DNA from: Heterodera schachtii | Taxonomy: Eukaryota > Nematoda > Chromadorea > Rhabditida > Heteroderidae | DNA length: 64,000 nt | Reading direction: 5' to 3' | Assembly: GCA_023374025.1 (NCBI GenBank) | Contig: SIJG01000016.1 | Coordinates: 1,598,642-1,662,641, forward strand | Part shown: positions 19,324 through 30,659 of the stretch, piece by piece | Numbering within the stretch: position 1 is the first letter of the stretch | Layout of the letters: every line of letters begins with the position of its first letter | The notes under the pieces: model-generated | The model's input: only the letters and a program-made list of their open reading frames with translations | Databases searched by the model: none | Told to the model about the DNA's origin: nothing | Program-made: the position numbers and the translations under genes

Positions 19324-20620
19324 AGAGAAAGGCAAAACAACTTATTTATTAGTAGGGATGTGACTTTTAGTGACCAAAAATCCCAAAATAGTTAACTAAA
19401 ATAGTGAGCAAAAATGCCAAAATAGTGACAAAATAGTGACAAAAAGTCCAAAATAGTGACGAATAGTGACATAATTTTCAGCCAAAATTGAGCAAAAATA
19501 ATTTTTATTCACTGATTGCAGTTGCAAATGAGGTACATTTCCTTTCTAATATTTTCTCAGCAAAAATTGACATTTTTTAAACCAAAAATTTTGCCAAGAA
19601 AAAAAATTTGGGGGAAATTTTTTATGAAAATTTTCCAATTCTTAGTGGTATTTTTTGAAAAATTTTTTAGGTCAATTCTTAGGGGTGCCTTTTTTGAAAA
19701 AAAATTTTAGGTCGATTCTTAGGGGTGTATTTTTCGTTTTTATTGCATTTTTGTTAAGGAATTTTCCAAAAAATGCCAAAAAAGTGAAAAAATAGTGACA
19801 AAACGCCCAAATAGTGACTTTTAACTATTTTAGTGACGAAAGGCCAAAATAGTGATTTCTAGTGACCGATAGTGACCTCAGAATCGAAAAATTTTAATGC
19901 AGAAATGCGTTTTTTGAGCTCCTTTCTTCAAATCAATTGAGCAAAAAAAATAGTTAAAACCTAAAAGTCACATCCCTATTTATTAGTTTATTCGGGCGAA
20001 CAACCTTCACGTTGTTATTTAATTATTAACAATGTTCATTTTGCCAACAACGTATAAAACAACTTATTTTTAAAATTTCCGTCAATTTTTAAATATTTAT
20101 TTTAGCGGGAAATATCACTTGGGAGAAAGATAAGGTAAAATGAGAGAGTGCTGAACTTTCAGTCCCATTCATACAAAACATTTTTGATGAAGAAAGACAG
20201 AGAACAAACAGAGAAAAAAATTTTAATAGAGAGGGTTATCGGAAGAGATTCAAAGACATAGAGACAATAGAAATATAATGATAATTCTGCGTCTATGACT
20301 AAAGGAATCAGCGAAGAAAGGAACTAAACTTTCTTCCCATTGCACTCTCTCTTAAAATTATTTTCTCTACCCTCCTTCATCAAAAATGTTTTGTCTGACC
20401 AGTACTGAAAGTTCAGCACTCTCTCATTTTGCCTTAATCTCTTTCCCAAGTGATATTTCCCGCTAAAATAAATTTTTAAAAATTGACGGAAATTTTAAAA
20501 ATAAGTTGTTTTATACGTTGTTGGCAAAATGCACATTGTTAATAATTAAATAACAACTTAAATGTTGATCTCCGAAGAAACAATTTTTTTCTTAAGAAAA
20601 AATTGTTTTGCCTTTCTCTA
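19324..20620. mobile_element. Foldback element, 8-bp target duplication, nested insert
   Basis: The termini TAGAGAAAGGCAAAACAA and TTGTTTTGCCTTTCTCTA pair. Long subterminal arms (GCGGGAAATATCACTTGG and its complement) also pair. It is flanked by CTACCGAC on both sides (19316-19323, 20621-20628). An empty relative of the host exists near 6945. Its left arm holds a second element (19356-19976). No coding capacity. Confidence 0.87.
19356..19976. mobile_element. TA-flanked element nested in the foldback
   Basis: The inverted termini are GGGATGTGACTTTTAG and CTAAAAGTCACATCCC, with TA on both sides. The interior is built of AATAGTGAC-type motifs and holds ATTCTTAGGGGTG blocks. Related at both ends and inside to 31274-31893. 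The TA target suggests a Tc1/mariner-type MITE (inference). Confidence 0.75.
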
Positions 20621-20838
20621 CTACCGACCCCCCCCCCCTCCTAAAAACGAAAAAAAAATGGAAATAGAAATTTGTTTAAAACATGTTAATTTCTGCTTTT
20701 TCTCAAAAACTATCTTTAAGAAAAATTAATATTAAGAATGGTCTAATCCTTTTTTTTCTTTTAGGCGCTTTTGAGCCAAATTTTTGGGTAAAATAATATG
20801 TTAAAATTTAAAAGCAAAAAATTCCTTTTAACACATAC
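20621..20838. other. AT-rich spacer
   Basis: C-run and A-rich sequence continuing the interrupted host repeat. No gene seen. Confidence 0.5.
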
Positions 20839-21110
20839 CGTATTTGCTCTAATTATTCCCCATGGGTGATTATTTTTCAACCTCTTCATAGACTGGGTGA
20901 TAATTGGAGATTGGGGGGATAAAGATAGAGGGATTATCTTTCAACCTCCTCTCGTCGTAGACTGGGGGATAATTGGAGATTGGGGGGATAAAGATAGAGG
21001 GATTATCTTTCAACCTCCTCTCGTCGTAGACTGGGGGATAATTGGAGATTGGGGGGATAAAGCTAGAGGGATTATCTTTCAACCTCCTCGTAGTTCTTTT
21101 TTGTGAGGGC
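20839..21110. repeat. 69-bp tandem repeat, about three units
   Basis: The unit starts GACTGGGGGATAATTGGAGA and ends CCTCCTCTCGTCGTA. 69 is divisible by three, giving a 23-residue repeat (KDNPSIFIPPISNYPPVYDE on the minus strand). A non-tandem relative occurs at 31995-32055, where the same end (TAATTAGAGCAAATACGGTA) is present inverted. It is probably an expanded interior of a small transposon rather than a gene. Confidence 0.85.
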
Positions 21111-21160
21111 GTTTTTTGACATGGTTCAAAATGATCCAAAGAATGATGGCACAGCCGACT

Positions 21161-21287
21161 TTGTGGATACAATTAGGGATTTGGGCATAAATATTGAATA
21201 ATAAATTGCTATTTTCCAATCATGTCGCACAAATAATAAAGAATGCATATTTACGTATGCGTTCTTTGTTTCGGATTATTAAGTCAA
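21161..21287 (+). mobile_element. Fragment of the same LINE ORF2
   Basis: Near-identical to 5294-5420 of the LINE (TGTGGATACAATTAGGGAT, CATGTCGCACAAATAATA), with a small duplication (TTGAATAATAAATTG). About 127 bp, both ends missing. Confidence 0.88.
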
Positions 21288-21479
21288 GCCAACTTTTTTA
21301 AGTCTGAGCTAAATTTTTTGAAAATTCGCAGGTTAATAGAGACAGTTAAGCGCTTTATAATATACCAAAGCTTATTTAATCTGAATGACTTATAAAAGCC
21401 CAGAAACTATGTTAAAATTTTCCAAATAAGAGACCATTTTACACGCAACAAAATTAAAATGGACAGAAATATGCAATAA

Positions 21480-21734
21480 CAAAACAAATTCACATACATA
21501 TAATATACATAGGGACAAATACAATTATCAACAATACAATGATGATTTATCAAATCCTTTTATCACCCGTAATCTTAATCCATCCGTTTTCACTTCGCAT
21601 TTCAAAATCCACAATTTGTAGTTACCTAGAATGGCATTCGCCTCAAACGACCTATTCTTTTTATACCCGACAAACGCCGATTCCAAACTTTTCCCTCCCC
21701 AAATTGTTGCGCTAATATTTTAGTATAAAAATGT
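21480..21734 (+). promoter_or_regulatory. Subfamily B promoter region, cut by a MITE
   Basis: Similar to the reverse complement of 50342-50645, upstream of the complete B gene at 50265. It has CCGACAAACGCCGAT at 21667-21681 and a TATA block TTTTAGTATAAAAATG at 21719-21734. The element at 21735 inserted within the last bases of that block. The continuation (TCTTTTTTGTCTTTTTC) resumes at 22162. Confidence 0.7.
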
Positions 21735-22155
21735 GGTAATAGTTTAGATGGTAGCCCCCCTTTTCAAAAAATAAAATTTTTGAAATTTTTTTTCGAGAAA
21801 AGATTGTATTAGGGGTTTTAAGGGTCGTAGAATCCGAATCTGACATTAATTCCGACCTAGGTCTTACCCCGGACCCGAATTCGAGCAAAAAGTCGAAAAC
21901 CAAATTTTCCAATTTCTCATTTTTGGTCTCAAAATGGTTTAAATGAACGGTTATTAGTGGATTGTTAACTTTTAGTTTGTTTCCATATATGCAAGCAATT
22001 TTAGAACCAAAAATGAGAAATTGTAAAATTTTAATTTTCGACTTTTTGCTCGAGTTCGGGTCCGGGGTTAAAACCCCTAATACAATCTTTTCTCGAAAAA
22101 AAATTTCAAAAATTTTATTTTTTGAAAAAGGGGGGCTACCATCTAAACTATTACC
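21735..22155. mobile_element. hAT-like foldback MITE, 421 bp
   Basis: Near-perfect inverted arms of at least 85 bp, beginning GGTAATAGTTTAGATGG and ending CCATCTAAACTATTACC. It is flanked by AAAAATGT at 21727-21734 and 22156-22163. Subterminal CCCGGACCCGAATTCGAG and its counterpart recur in the elements at 35869 and 48770. Non-coding. Confidence 0.9.
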
Positions 22156-22574
22156 AAAAATGTCTTTTTTGTCTTTTTCTTCTCCTCCTTCTCATTCCAT
22201 TCTCTCATTATTCTCCCTACATTTTCCGGTCATTTTGTTGCTGCAAATGCCTTCAGAAACTGTACGTTTATTATATTTCTTTCTTCTGACATTTAAAATC
22301 TCAAAAACTATTTTGAAATTTTTAGTTCGTCATCGGCCTCAAAAAGTTAAAAAAAAGCTAAAACAAATCACTTTTGGATTCCCTCGCTTTCCATTCATTC
22401 ATTCATTTCCCCAAGTTCATTTTCAGTTGGTGTGCCGTGTTTCTTCTTCTGTTGGTCGATTTTGCCACCATTCTTTGGTTCTTTTTGTACAATGCCAAAA
22501 AACGACGAAGCCCTCACAAAAACGAAATGTAAAATTAAAGATAAAAATTCATAAAAATTTTCTCCAATTTTCAG
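22156..22574 (+). other. Decayed 5' end of a subfamily B gene
   Basis: After the MITE the B leader continues, including ATGCCTTCAGAAACTGTACG at about 22248, comparable to ATGTCTTCAGAAAAC of the gene at 50265. The following introns and exon are not alignable. A second ATG (22492, MPKNDEALTKTK) is out of phase with the exon at 22575. Confidence 0.5.
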
Positions 22575-22999
22575 CTTTATCTGCAGCGACTGTTGGATTT
22601 TGGTGTTCGATTTTCTTGCGCCTTCTCAGCTTGGCCTCGAAATTGCACTGATCAACTTTGACCGCATCGTCGACGAACACTTCAAGACGCGCAAATGGAA
22701 ATTGGGCGAAATGCGAATTCGCCACAAAATTGGAGAGAATGGCACCAAGCAAATGCAAATTGTCAATTCCGATGATCGGAAGTCGGAATTCCGTGCCATC
22801 CCTGGTGCACACTCCGAGCAAAAAATGGTCAACCGAAGCGATTGCATTGTTTGGATTATGACGAAGAAGTGAACTTAGATTGGGTCAACAGATTCAAGGA
22901 AGTGTGTTTGGAATTCAAATGGCACTATATTTTAGGCCATTGTTGCCACCAGCGGAAAGAAGGGAAAGAAAAAGCGGATGAAAGCAACGAAAATTAACT
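22575..22999 (+). pseudogene. Chimera of subfamily B exon 2 and subfamily A exons 3 and 5
   Basis: 22575-22773 is a B exon 2 start (LSAATVGFWCSIF in one frame; the B frame reads DCWILVFDFLAPSQLGLEIA, then HFKTRKWKLGEMRIRHKIG). 22776-22806 is one half of the CAGGGATGGCA MITE. From 22806 the sequence is the end of an A exon 3 (HTPSKKWSTEAIAL in one frame, then the block encoding DEEVNLDWVN). 22936-22999 is an A exon 5 with an extra base. Frames do not connect. Confidence 0.8.
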
Positions 23000-23209
23000 A
23001 TATTTGAGAAATGGTCGACGATCTCACCAATTGGAATTTGATTTGATGCTCTCGTTTTATCTCAGAAATCTCTCTCTTTCATTTGTTGATTCTTTCGTTC
23101 GAATTTTATTGTTGTTACCCATTCCGCCCGAAAGTGACAAAAAATTTGGCTCTAATGCACTTTATGAGTCGAATCGACTTTTACGAGTCCAATTAGAGTT
23201 TTATGAGTA
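23000..23209. other. 3' flank block
   Basis: It carries the ATGGTCGACGATCTCACCAA block seen after several A genes, followed by short TTTATGAGTC-type repeats in which the next element sits. Confidence 0.5.
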
Positions 23210-23868
23210 GGGCTTGTAATTATATGCACATAAAATCTTAAAATATGCGCATGAAATATGCACCAAAAATTGCAAAATATGCACATAAAAAGTGAAAAAT
23301 ATGCACATAAAATTTTCCAAATGAGGGTGTAATTTCTCAAAATTTCTTCAAATTTGTTAAATATAAAGTAAAATTTTCAAAAATGGCTAAATGTGGTATT
23401 AAAAATCATTTTAGGAGAAAAAAAGATGATAAAGCTAAAATTTACTCATTTTTAGCGAAAAATCAATACAAAAGCGAAATTTTGCTTATTTTTGACATAA
23501 ATTAACCATTTTTTGAGAAAATTTAGATTTATTCAATATTTTTCGTGAAAATTTTGCTAAAAAATTATTTTTTTGGAAAATTTTCCGGTTTTTGAGGTCA
23601 AAAAGGCCAATTTGTCTGTTTGGGGCCGTTCTATTAGAGGTTTTTTGGAAAAATGCCAAAATATGCACATAAAATATGCACGAAATGCCAAAATATGCAC
23701 AAATATGCAAATATGCACATAAATCGCGAAATATGCACAAATATGCAAAATATGCATATGGAAAGTCATCCTAGAAGCTTCAAAACAAGCTAAAAACATG
23801 TTTTTCGTGCATTTCAGACCTCCCACGTTCCAGGAAAAAAATATGCATGTGCATATAATTACAAGCCC
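23210..23868. mobile_element. TA-flanked element, ATATGCACATAAAAT interior
   Basis: 659 bp with 20-bp inverted termini GGGCTTGTAATTATATGCAC / GTGCATATAATTACAAGCCC and TA on each side. The interior is made of dispersed AAATATGCACATAAA motifs on both halves. No ORF of transposase type, so it is non-autonomous. Confidence 0.83.
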
Positions 23869-23869
23869 T

Positions 23870-24130
23870 ATTTATGAGTCTAATTAGAGTTTTTGAGTCC
23901 AATCAAATATTTATGAGTCCTATGACAATTAATGAGTCCAATCATTTTTCTAAGAAATCTTTTGTTGCACCTAAAGTAAAGTCCAAATAAGAGCTTTTAT
24001 GTAGCTTTTTGCCATACTAAAATTCCAATTTTCTGCGTAGGCCAATTGTCTATGTATTCAAAGTGTTAGGCCAATTGTCCACGTAGGCAAATTGTCTATG
24101 TATTCCAAGTGTTAGGCCAATTGTATGGCA
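23870..24130. repeat. Short direct repeats (ATGAGTCCAAT and GGCCAATTGTCTATG)
   Basis: Several TTTATGAGTCCAAT-like copies on either side of the previous element, then three GGCCAATTGTCTATGTATTC copies. A similar array lies at 26480-26590. Confidence 0.65.
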
Positions 24131-24330
24131 TTCGCATCAAACGATCCGTTCCTTTTTATACCCGACAAACGCCGACTTTTCCCTCACCAAATGCTACGCT
24201 GATATTTTAGTATAAAAATGCCTTTTTTTTTCTTCTCCGCCTCATTCCATTCATTCATTCGTCACATTTCTGGTCATTTTTTTTGCTGCAAATGTCTTCA
24301 AGAATTTCTAAAAATAAATGAGAAAATATT
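24121..24330 (+). promoter_or_regulatory. Solo subfamily B promoter and first codons
   Basis: CCGACAAACGCCGA at 24162-24175, the TATA block TTTTAGTATAAAAATG at 24205-24220, and a start ATGTCTTCAAG at about 24292. No B exon 2 follows. From 24370 the sequence is the promoter of the A gene at 24521, so the B gene body has been lost or replaced. Confidence 0.65.
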
Positions 24331-24520
24331 TGATATAAAAGATATATTAAACAAAAAAAGTTTCAGAATAAAATGCCATTTTACGTTTCTTTTTTACATC
24401 TTTTTGTTGTCGCTCGATTTGCTTATTGTTTGGAAAGAATTTTCAAAACAATTATCTAATTATTCTGATTGTGTCACCAATTAATTGTAAAACGGTAAAG
24501 CGTCCTAATTGCAGCAAAAA

Positions 24521-26261
24521 ATGAACAGACGGTAAGAAAATTTTTATAAATTTTAAAATTTTTCATTTAACCAATTATTTTTTCCATGTTTCAGTTGGCT
24601 TTGTAGCGACGTTTGGATGGACATTTTCCCATCTTTTGACCGTCCCCAACTCGGCCTCAAAATGGCATTGCTTTCCGACCGTTACGATTCATTGGTGGAC
24701 AAACATTTTGATGGCAAAAAGGAATTTACGCTTTGGAGACCAATCACAATTCGAAAGGGCATGGAGGACGAGGAAGTTGGATCAAAAGCGAAACTGTCTG
24801 TACAGATTGATGACAATTTTGTGGAATTTCCTCTGCCGGACAATTCGCTGCCCAACAAAATTCGTTTTCGTTTCCTTCTGATTGAGTAATTTGAAGACTT
24901 TTGTTTATATTAAAGCATTTTTATATTTGTGCAGCTACTTGGACTATTCCGTGATCAAATTTCTCCATGCGAACAAGCAAATTTGGGACAGAATGGGCAC
25001 CAAATTGGAGTTGGATGTGTGGTCAAACGAAATCGAAGATGTTCAGCCAATTTGGGATGTTTTGGCCAGTGAAATTTGGCCAATTTTTGCTACCAACATT
25101 CGCCATTTGAGCTTTGACGATGGCTATCATTTGGGCAATTTGCGTCGTCGCACTTCGCCGACACTTCTCACCGATTCCATTCAATTGAATTCAATCGATT
25201 CTGGAGTTCTATTTCTCGATTGGATTGCTCACGATGGGCCAAGTGCAACTGCTCGCCAAGCGTTGGCCAAATGGCTTCACACTCCGACAACTGATGGCCA
25301 ACCGAAGGAATTGCGTTGCTCGAATTTTGCTGCTTTAATGGAAATAAACAATTGGTTCGACAATCACAAACAGGTCGACCGACAACATGGATAACATTTT
25401 CTTTCACAATTAATCTGATTTTTATCGACAGGGATTTTCGCGACCAAAAAAAAGTGTCCCGTTTTTTCGAGACCGCGTCGGTCCTGGCTTTTCCGCCCAA
25501 AACTCAGGGCTCTAATTTTCGGCTGATCCGTCAAATCCCTTACAGCAGCAGTTTATTTGATTGCTGCTGTACATATGATCCAAAAAATGATGACCAATTT
25601 TGTTTAGACATTTCTCCGTGCCACCACTTCTGTCGCTTACAATATGCAAATGCATTTTTATAAGACAACGCCAATTGAACCATTTGAATTGGTGAACGAA
25701 CGGACCAATGAGAAGCTGACATTTATGAAGAAAGATCGCGGTGGTGGTGAATTGCTGCTTAGTGCTTGGCTGTTGAAACGGTGCCCAATTATTGTTGGGG
25801 AGACGGCGGCGACGGATCACTGGGAAAACAACGACAATTTGCACCATTTGAACGGAGTTCACTTCAGTCTTTATGATAATTGCATTGGGTGAGCAGCAAA
25901 GAATTGGCCTTACTTTTGTATAAAATACAGTGACAGTATCCTCGGTACAGTACACAATTTCCCAGCAATTTTGGCAGGGCCAGCAAGAGCATACATGAAA
26001 AGGGGCGAATGGGTAAATCGAAATTTTTGCGAATTGTCCGTCCATGAAAAGAATTTTAATGAATTTTATTAAATGGTCCATCTAGGAAATACTGCTGCTG
26101 GTCCGGGTTTTTTCAACAATTCAGGGCTCTATTTTTCAATAAAAATATTCATAAATTGAAATTGCATTTAATTTAGGCCGCTGTCTCCGCCAGCAGATCA
26201 AAGCGACGAAAAAGTGTGCTCGACTCCCAGGCCCAGTGATCAACAGAAGATGAAGAAGTGA
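24521..26261 (+). CDS. Subfamily A F-box-like family protein, complete, 5 exons
   Basis: Exons are 24521-24531, 24595-24885, 24935-25373, 25608-25888 and 26177-26261; total 1107 nt, 368 aa, open throughout. Blocks: WLCSDVWMDIFPSFDRPQLG, YLDYSVIKFLHANKQIWDR, TSPTLLTDS, KWLHTPTTDGQPK, FELVNERTNEKLTF, KRCPIIVGE, PLSPPADQSDEKV. Exon 3 ends in CAG rather than GAG before the donor, giving NHKQ instead of NFKE. The tail is long and basic at its end (PSDQQKMKK). Intron 3 is enlarged by a GC-richer block near 25440-25560. The 5' flank is shared with the gene at 17872. Confidence 0.84.
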
Positions 26262-26976
26262 TCATTTAAGGAAATTACCGATCATTTGAGTTATGATGAA
26301 TTGATTGATTTGATGATATTTATTTGGGATGAGAGATTATTTGAGAAAAATGACCCATTTATTTTTGTGTTATGCTGAATTGAAAATTGGATAAATATTA
26401 ATTAATCTGTGCTTCGCAAACTCAAATTGCTCAAATCGGTTTTTGTTCGTTTTCTTAGTCCCCGGGATTCGAAATTTAAAATTCCTATTTTCTGCGTAGG
26501 CCAATTGTCTATTTAGGCCAATTGTCTCTATATTCCAATTGTTAAGGCAAAGTCCATTTAGGCCAATTGTCCCCGTTGGTATATACTTGTATTTTTTCTT
26601 AATTGACAAAAAAATCTTACGTAGAAATGCCCATTTTGAGTCCTCTTTCTTTATAGCATATACGCAGAAAAAAATATGTAAATCCATATAATTTATAACC
26701 CTAATCATAATATAAAATATAATTTATTTTCCCATAATCTAGCTGTATTTCGTGTATTAATACATAATTTCATGATTAATGGATAATATTGATTTTAAAA
26801 TCAATAATATGAAGCAATTTATTTATGCAAATTCTAATTTTTTATATTTTTCAATTTAAAAATGATTACTCAAAATAATTAATTTTATTATCATGATACT
26901 TTTTTAGGTTTGCCCCATTGTTTACTTAGTTAACAATCAAAAATTACGACAAAAGTGTGCAAATTGTTCAGCAAAA
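26262..26976. other. Intergenic, short repeats only
   Basis: 26480-26590 repeats GGCCAATTGTCTATTTAGGC-like units as at 24040-24130. The rest is AT-rich. The last 40 bp carry the A pre-start motif variant AAAGTGTGCAAATTGTTCAG. Confidence 0.5.
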
Positions 26977-28041
26977 ATGAACAGACGGTAAGGAATTTTT
27001 GAAAAAATTAAAATTTTAATTTACCAAATTTTTTCATGTTTAAGTTGGATTTGTAGTGACGTTTGGATGGACATTCTCCCATCTTTTGACCATGCCCAAC
27101 TCGGCCTCAAAATGGCATTGCTTTCCGACCGTTTCGATGCTTTGGTGGACACGCATTTTGACGGAAAAAAGACGGAATTGACAATTTGGAGAGATGTCGA
27201 AATTACCAAGGACGAAGGACCAAAAGCGAAACTGTCTGTACGGATCGATGGCAAAATGGTGGCATTTCCGATGCCGGATCGTCCGCTGCCCAAAAAAATT
27301 CGATTTAAGAACCTTCAGATTGAGTAATTTTAAACTTTTGTATAAAAGCCTTTTTTTGTTTGTTTCTTCAGCTACATTGACTATTCCGTCATTGAATTTG
27401 TCCGTTCCAACAAGCAAATTTGGGACAGAATGGGCACCAATTTGGAGTTGTCAATTGATGATGACCAACTGATTTGGGATGTTTTTTGCCGTGAAATTTG
27501 GCCAAATTTTGCGACAAACATCCGCCATTTGAGCTATACTAATGACAACCATTTGAATAATTTGCGCCATGGCATTTCACTGACAATTCTCACTGGTCTT
27601 GATCAATTGAATTCAATCGATTCCGATGGTCTATTCCCCGATGTGATCGCTGATGATGGGCCAAATGCAAGTGCTGGCCAAGTGTTGTCCAAATGGTTGC
27701 ACACACCGACAAAAAATGGCCAACCGAAGCGATTGCATTGCCATGCTTATTCTGATGAATCAAATTTGTAATGGATCAATAGCTTCAAAGAGGTGGACCG
27801 CCATACCGTCTATAAATTGTATTTTTTTTTACCAATTTTTTGTTTAGTCATTTCTTTGTGCCACCACTTCGTCCTCCTACATTATTCAACTAAATTTTTA
27901 CACGACAAAAATGCCGTTTGAACATTTTGAATTGGTGAACGAAGTGACAAATGAGAAGCTGATACTGTGGAAAAAATCCGATTTCAATTGGCTTTTGATA
28001 CGGTGCCCTGAGGAGACGGTGACGGTTCAATGGAACGACAC
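26977..28041 (+). pseudogene. Subfamily A gene with a nonsense codon and lost 3' end
   Basis: Exons are 26977-26987, 27045-27323, 27372-27792 and 27848 to about 28041. Blocks are well kept (WICSDVWMDILPSFDHAQLG, YIDYSVIEFVRSNKQIWDR, KWLHTPTKNGQPK, FELVNEVTNEKL). Exon 3 has TAA at 27769-27771 where paralogues have a glutamate codon (NLEW). Exon 4 breaks off after QWNDT and unrelated sequence follows, so the end of exon 4 and all of exon 5 are missing. Confidence 0.85.
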
Positions 28042-28219
28042 CCTCTCTTGCTCTGCGGGTATTCATCGTAGACACCATTCAAAAGGCAATTCGGTAGAGA
28101 ATTTAGTCCTCTTTCTGATAGGCCTACTCAAATTTTCCAGGAAATTTTCCTAACCCCCCTAGGAATTTTTTTTCGAAATTTTCTCGATTTCGATATTTTT
28201 TTTTGCGATGATGTTATGT

Positions 28220-29172
28220 CAGGGTTACCCTTTAAAATTTCCCGAAATAAGTACATCGCTGGTCAAAAATAAGATTTTAGGGTCAAAATAAGGACATTTT
28301 TTAAAACATGCTACCAAAACTTTAAATCGCATTTTTATTCAACAAAATCAAGCATTAGCAACATATTTCTCTCCGCCAACTATTTTTCTGAGCAATTCCG
28401 GCTTAGAAATGAGAAATTTATACATTTCCGAAAATCGATTTTAACAGTTTTGTGGAAAACCTAATCAATTTGTAAATTTCAATGCATTCAGAATCAAAAA
28501 ATCAGATCTTTACCAATTTTTTCGGCGCATTTTCCGTAAATTTTTTGGGTATGGGTGAGGGAAGAGAGTCCGGCGGTACCGATAGACGCCGCCGGGAAAA
28601 TTTTTGAAACGTTTGCTCTGTTTCTTAGCAAACTGTGCCCAAAAACTGACCAAATTTCTTATGCAAGTCTAAAATTTTCAATTTTATCTAGTGTAAATAA
28701 ATTATTCACGGAAAACCCGTGAATTGACCCCATGAATCGTGACCGTGATCGAAAACCCCGTGAAATTCACGGTAACCGTGACCGTGTGCGTCACGGCGCA
28801 CCTCTAATAGGCGCCGCCGGAAAAATTTTTGTAATTTTTAATGGATTTCTTAACGATTTTGTTCAAAAAATGACAAAATTTTACGATTTGGAGCCAATTT
28901 GTTAAGAGATTAAGAATTTTTAGGGGGCGGCGAAAATCCAGGTCCAGGAAAATCCAGGTTGCCGAAAAATGCTTTGAATATTTAACTGAATCTTGTTAAG
29001 ATCTTGGATGAACTCGCTTCAAAAAACATTTCTTTCAAAAATTATCATTTAAAATCTAAATTTCTTTCTGAATCCAAAAATAAGACTAAAATAAGGGCAA
29101 ATCTTACAAATAAGAAAACATTTAAAATTTGTAAGATTTGGACCCTCAAAATAAGGACAAAGGGTAACCCTG
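28220..29172. mobile_element. hAT-type inverted-repeat element, about 950 bp
   Basis: The termini CAGGGTTACCCTTT and AAAGGGTAACCCTG are perfect inverted repeats, and subterminal AATAAGGACA motifs pair. CAGGG ends are typical of hAT elements, but an 8-bp target duplication is not evident. Interior pieces: a GGCGGTACCGATAGACGCCG hairpin-like block, a CACGGTAACCGTGACCGTG-rich block (28700-28800) and a CCAGGTCCAGG piece. No transposase seen. Confidence 0.7.
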
Positions 29173-29320
29173 GTTTTAATTGATACTAATGATGCACAAC
29201 AAACAAAGAAAATAAATAGAACGAAAGAATTAACAAAATCATTTCTGAGAAAATAAGCACAACAAATTGAGACCGATCATTTCTCAAATACAATTAATTA
29301 ATTATGCATTTTCGTACATT
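29173..29320. other. 3' flank of the next gene
   Basis: AT-rich, with the GAGACCGATCATTTCTCAAA block also seen downstream of the gene at 55460. Confidence 0.5.
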
Positions 29321-30601
29321 TCAGATGAAATTTTTGTTGCTTTCATCCGCTTCTTTTTTCTCTTCTTCCGCTGCTGGTGACGATAATGGTCTAAAATTAA
29401 TTTTTTTTTTTTTTTTTCGACAAAATCAAAAATTGCTGTTGCTGCTCACCCAATGGATTTATTGATGTCACCCCACAAATTAAATGTGACTTTGTTCAAA
29501 TTGTTGTCCCAATTTTCGTCGTTTTCCCGTTGAATCGCCGCCGCCTTTTCACTAATTGGACATCGCTTCAACAGCCAATAAAAATCAGCATAACGTGGTA
29601 CTTTCTCCAATGTCAGCTTTTCCTTGGTTCGTTCATTCACCAATTCAAATGGCTCAGTTGGCATTATTATCACATGATCAATTCGAATAATGTAACTGAC
29701 GGAAGAATTGGCACGGAGAAATGCCTAAACAAAAAGGTTTATGAGAATGTGACCAAACGCACACCTCCTTGAAACTGTTGACCCAATCCAAGTTCACTTC
29801 ATCGTCATAATCCGCACAAAGCAAACGCTTCGGCCGTCCATCTTTTGTCGGAGTGTGCAGCCATTTTGTCAACGCTTGGTCAGCAGTTGCATTTGGTCCA
29901 TCATCACCAATCGCATCGGTTATCAGAAGATAGGTCTTAATTGAATTCAGATGATTGAGATCGGTGAGAATTGTTGGTGAAATGCGGCGACGCAAATTGT
30001 CCAAATCATCGCCATCGTTAATTCGCAAATGACGAATGTTTGTCACAAAAATGGGCCAAATTTGACGGACAAAAATATCCCAAATTCGCTGTTCATCCTC
30101 GGTTTCGTCTGAATACACATCCAACCCCAATTTGGTGCCCCTTTTGTCCCAAATTTGCTTGTTGGAACGGACAAATTCAATGACGGAATGGTCAATGTAG
30201 CTGAAGAAATAAAAAATAAACCTTAAATTACACAAATGTTTAAAATTACTCAATCAGAATGATACGAAAGCGAATTTTGTTGGGCAACGGATGGTCCGGC
30301 AGAGGAAATGCCATAAATGTGCCATTGATCCATACAGACAGTTTCGGTTCTGGTCCTCCGTCCTTGTGAATTCTTATGTAATTCCAAATTGTCAATTCCG
30401 TCTTTTTTCCGTCAAAATGCGTGTCCACCAATGAATCGTAACGGTCGGAAAGCAATGCCATTTTGAGGCCGAGTTGGGGACGGTCAAAAGATGGGAGAAT
30501 GTCCATCCAAACGTCGCTACAAATCCATCTGAAACATGGAAAAAAATGGGTAAGCGAAAATAATTTGTAACTTTTTAAAAATTTCCTTACCGTCGGTTCA
30601 T
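29321..30601 (-). CDS. Subfamily A F-box-like family protein, complete, 5 exons
   Basis: Exons are 30591-30601, 30250-30528, 29765-30200, 29450-29724 and 29321-29390; total 1071 nt, 356 aa, GT-AG, phases 2, 2, 0, 2. Blocks: WICSDVWMDILPSFDRPQLG, YIDHSVIEFVRSNKQIWDK, RISPTILTDL, KWLHTPTKDGRPK, FELVNERTKEKLTL, KRCPISEKAA and a tail starting PLSSPAAEEEKKEADES. Introns are all short and free of transposons, so this is a good candidate for a working member. Its C-terminal half is close to that of the pseudogene at 17872 (both end exon 4 with INKSIG). Confidence 0.85.
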
Positions 30602-30659
30602 TTGCCGTTTTCCAATTGATTGATGCCAGAATAATACCTAATTAGGTAATTGTCTTTGA

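Noticed and set aside
28220..29172. 8-bp target duplication for the CAGGGTTACC element
   Set aside because: TGTTATGT and GTTTTAAT do not match well enough, so no duplication is claimed.
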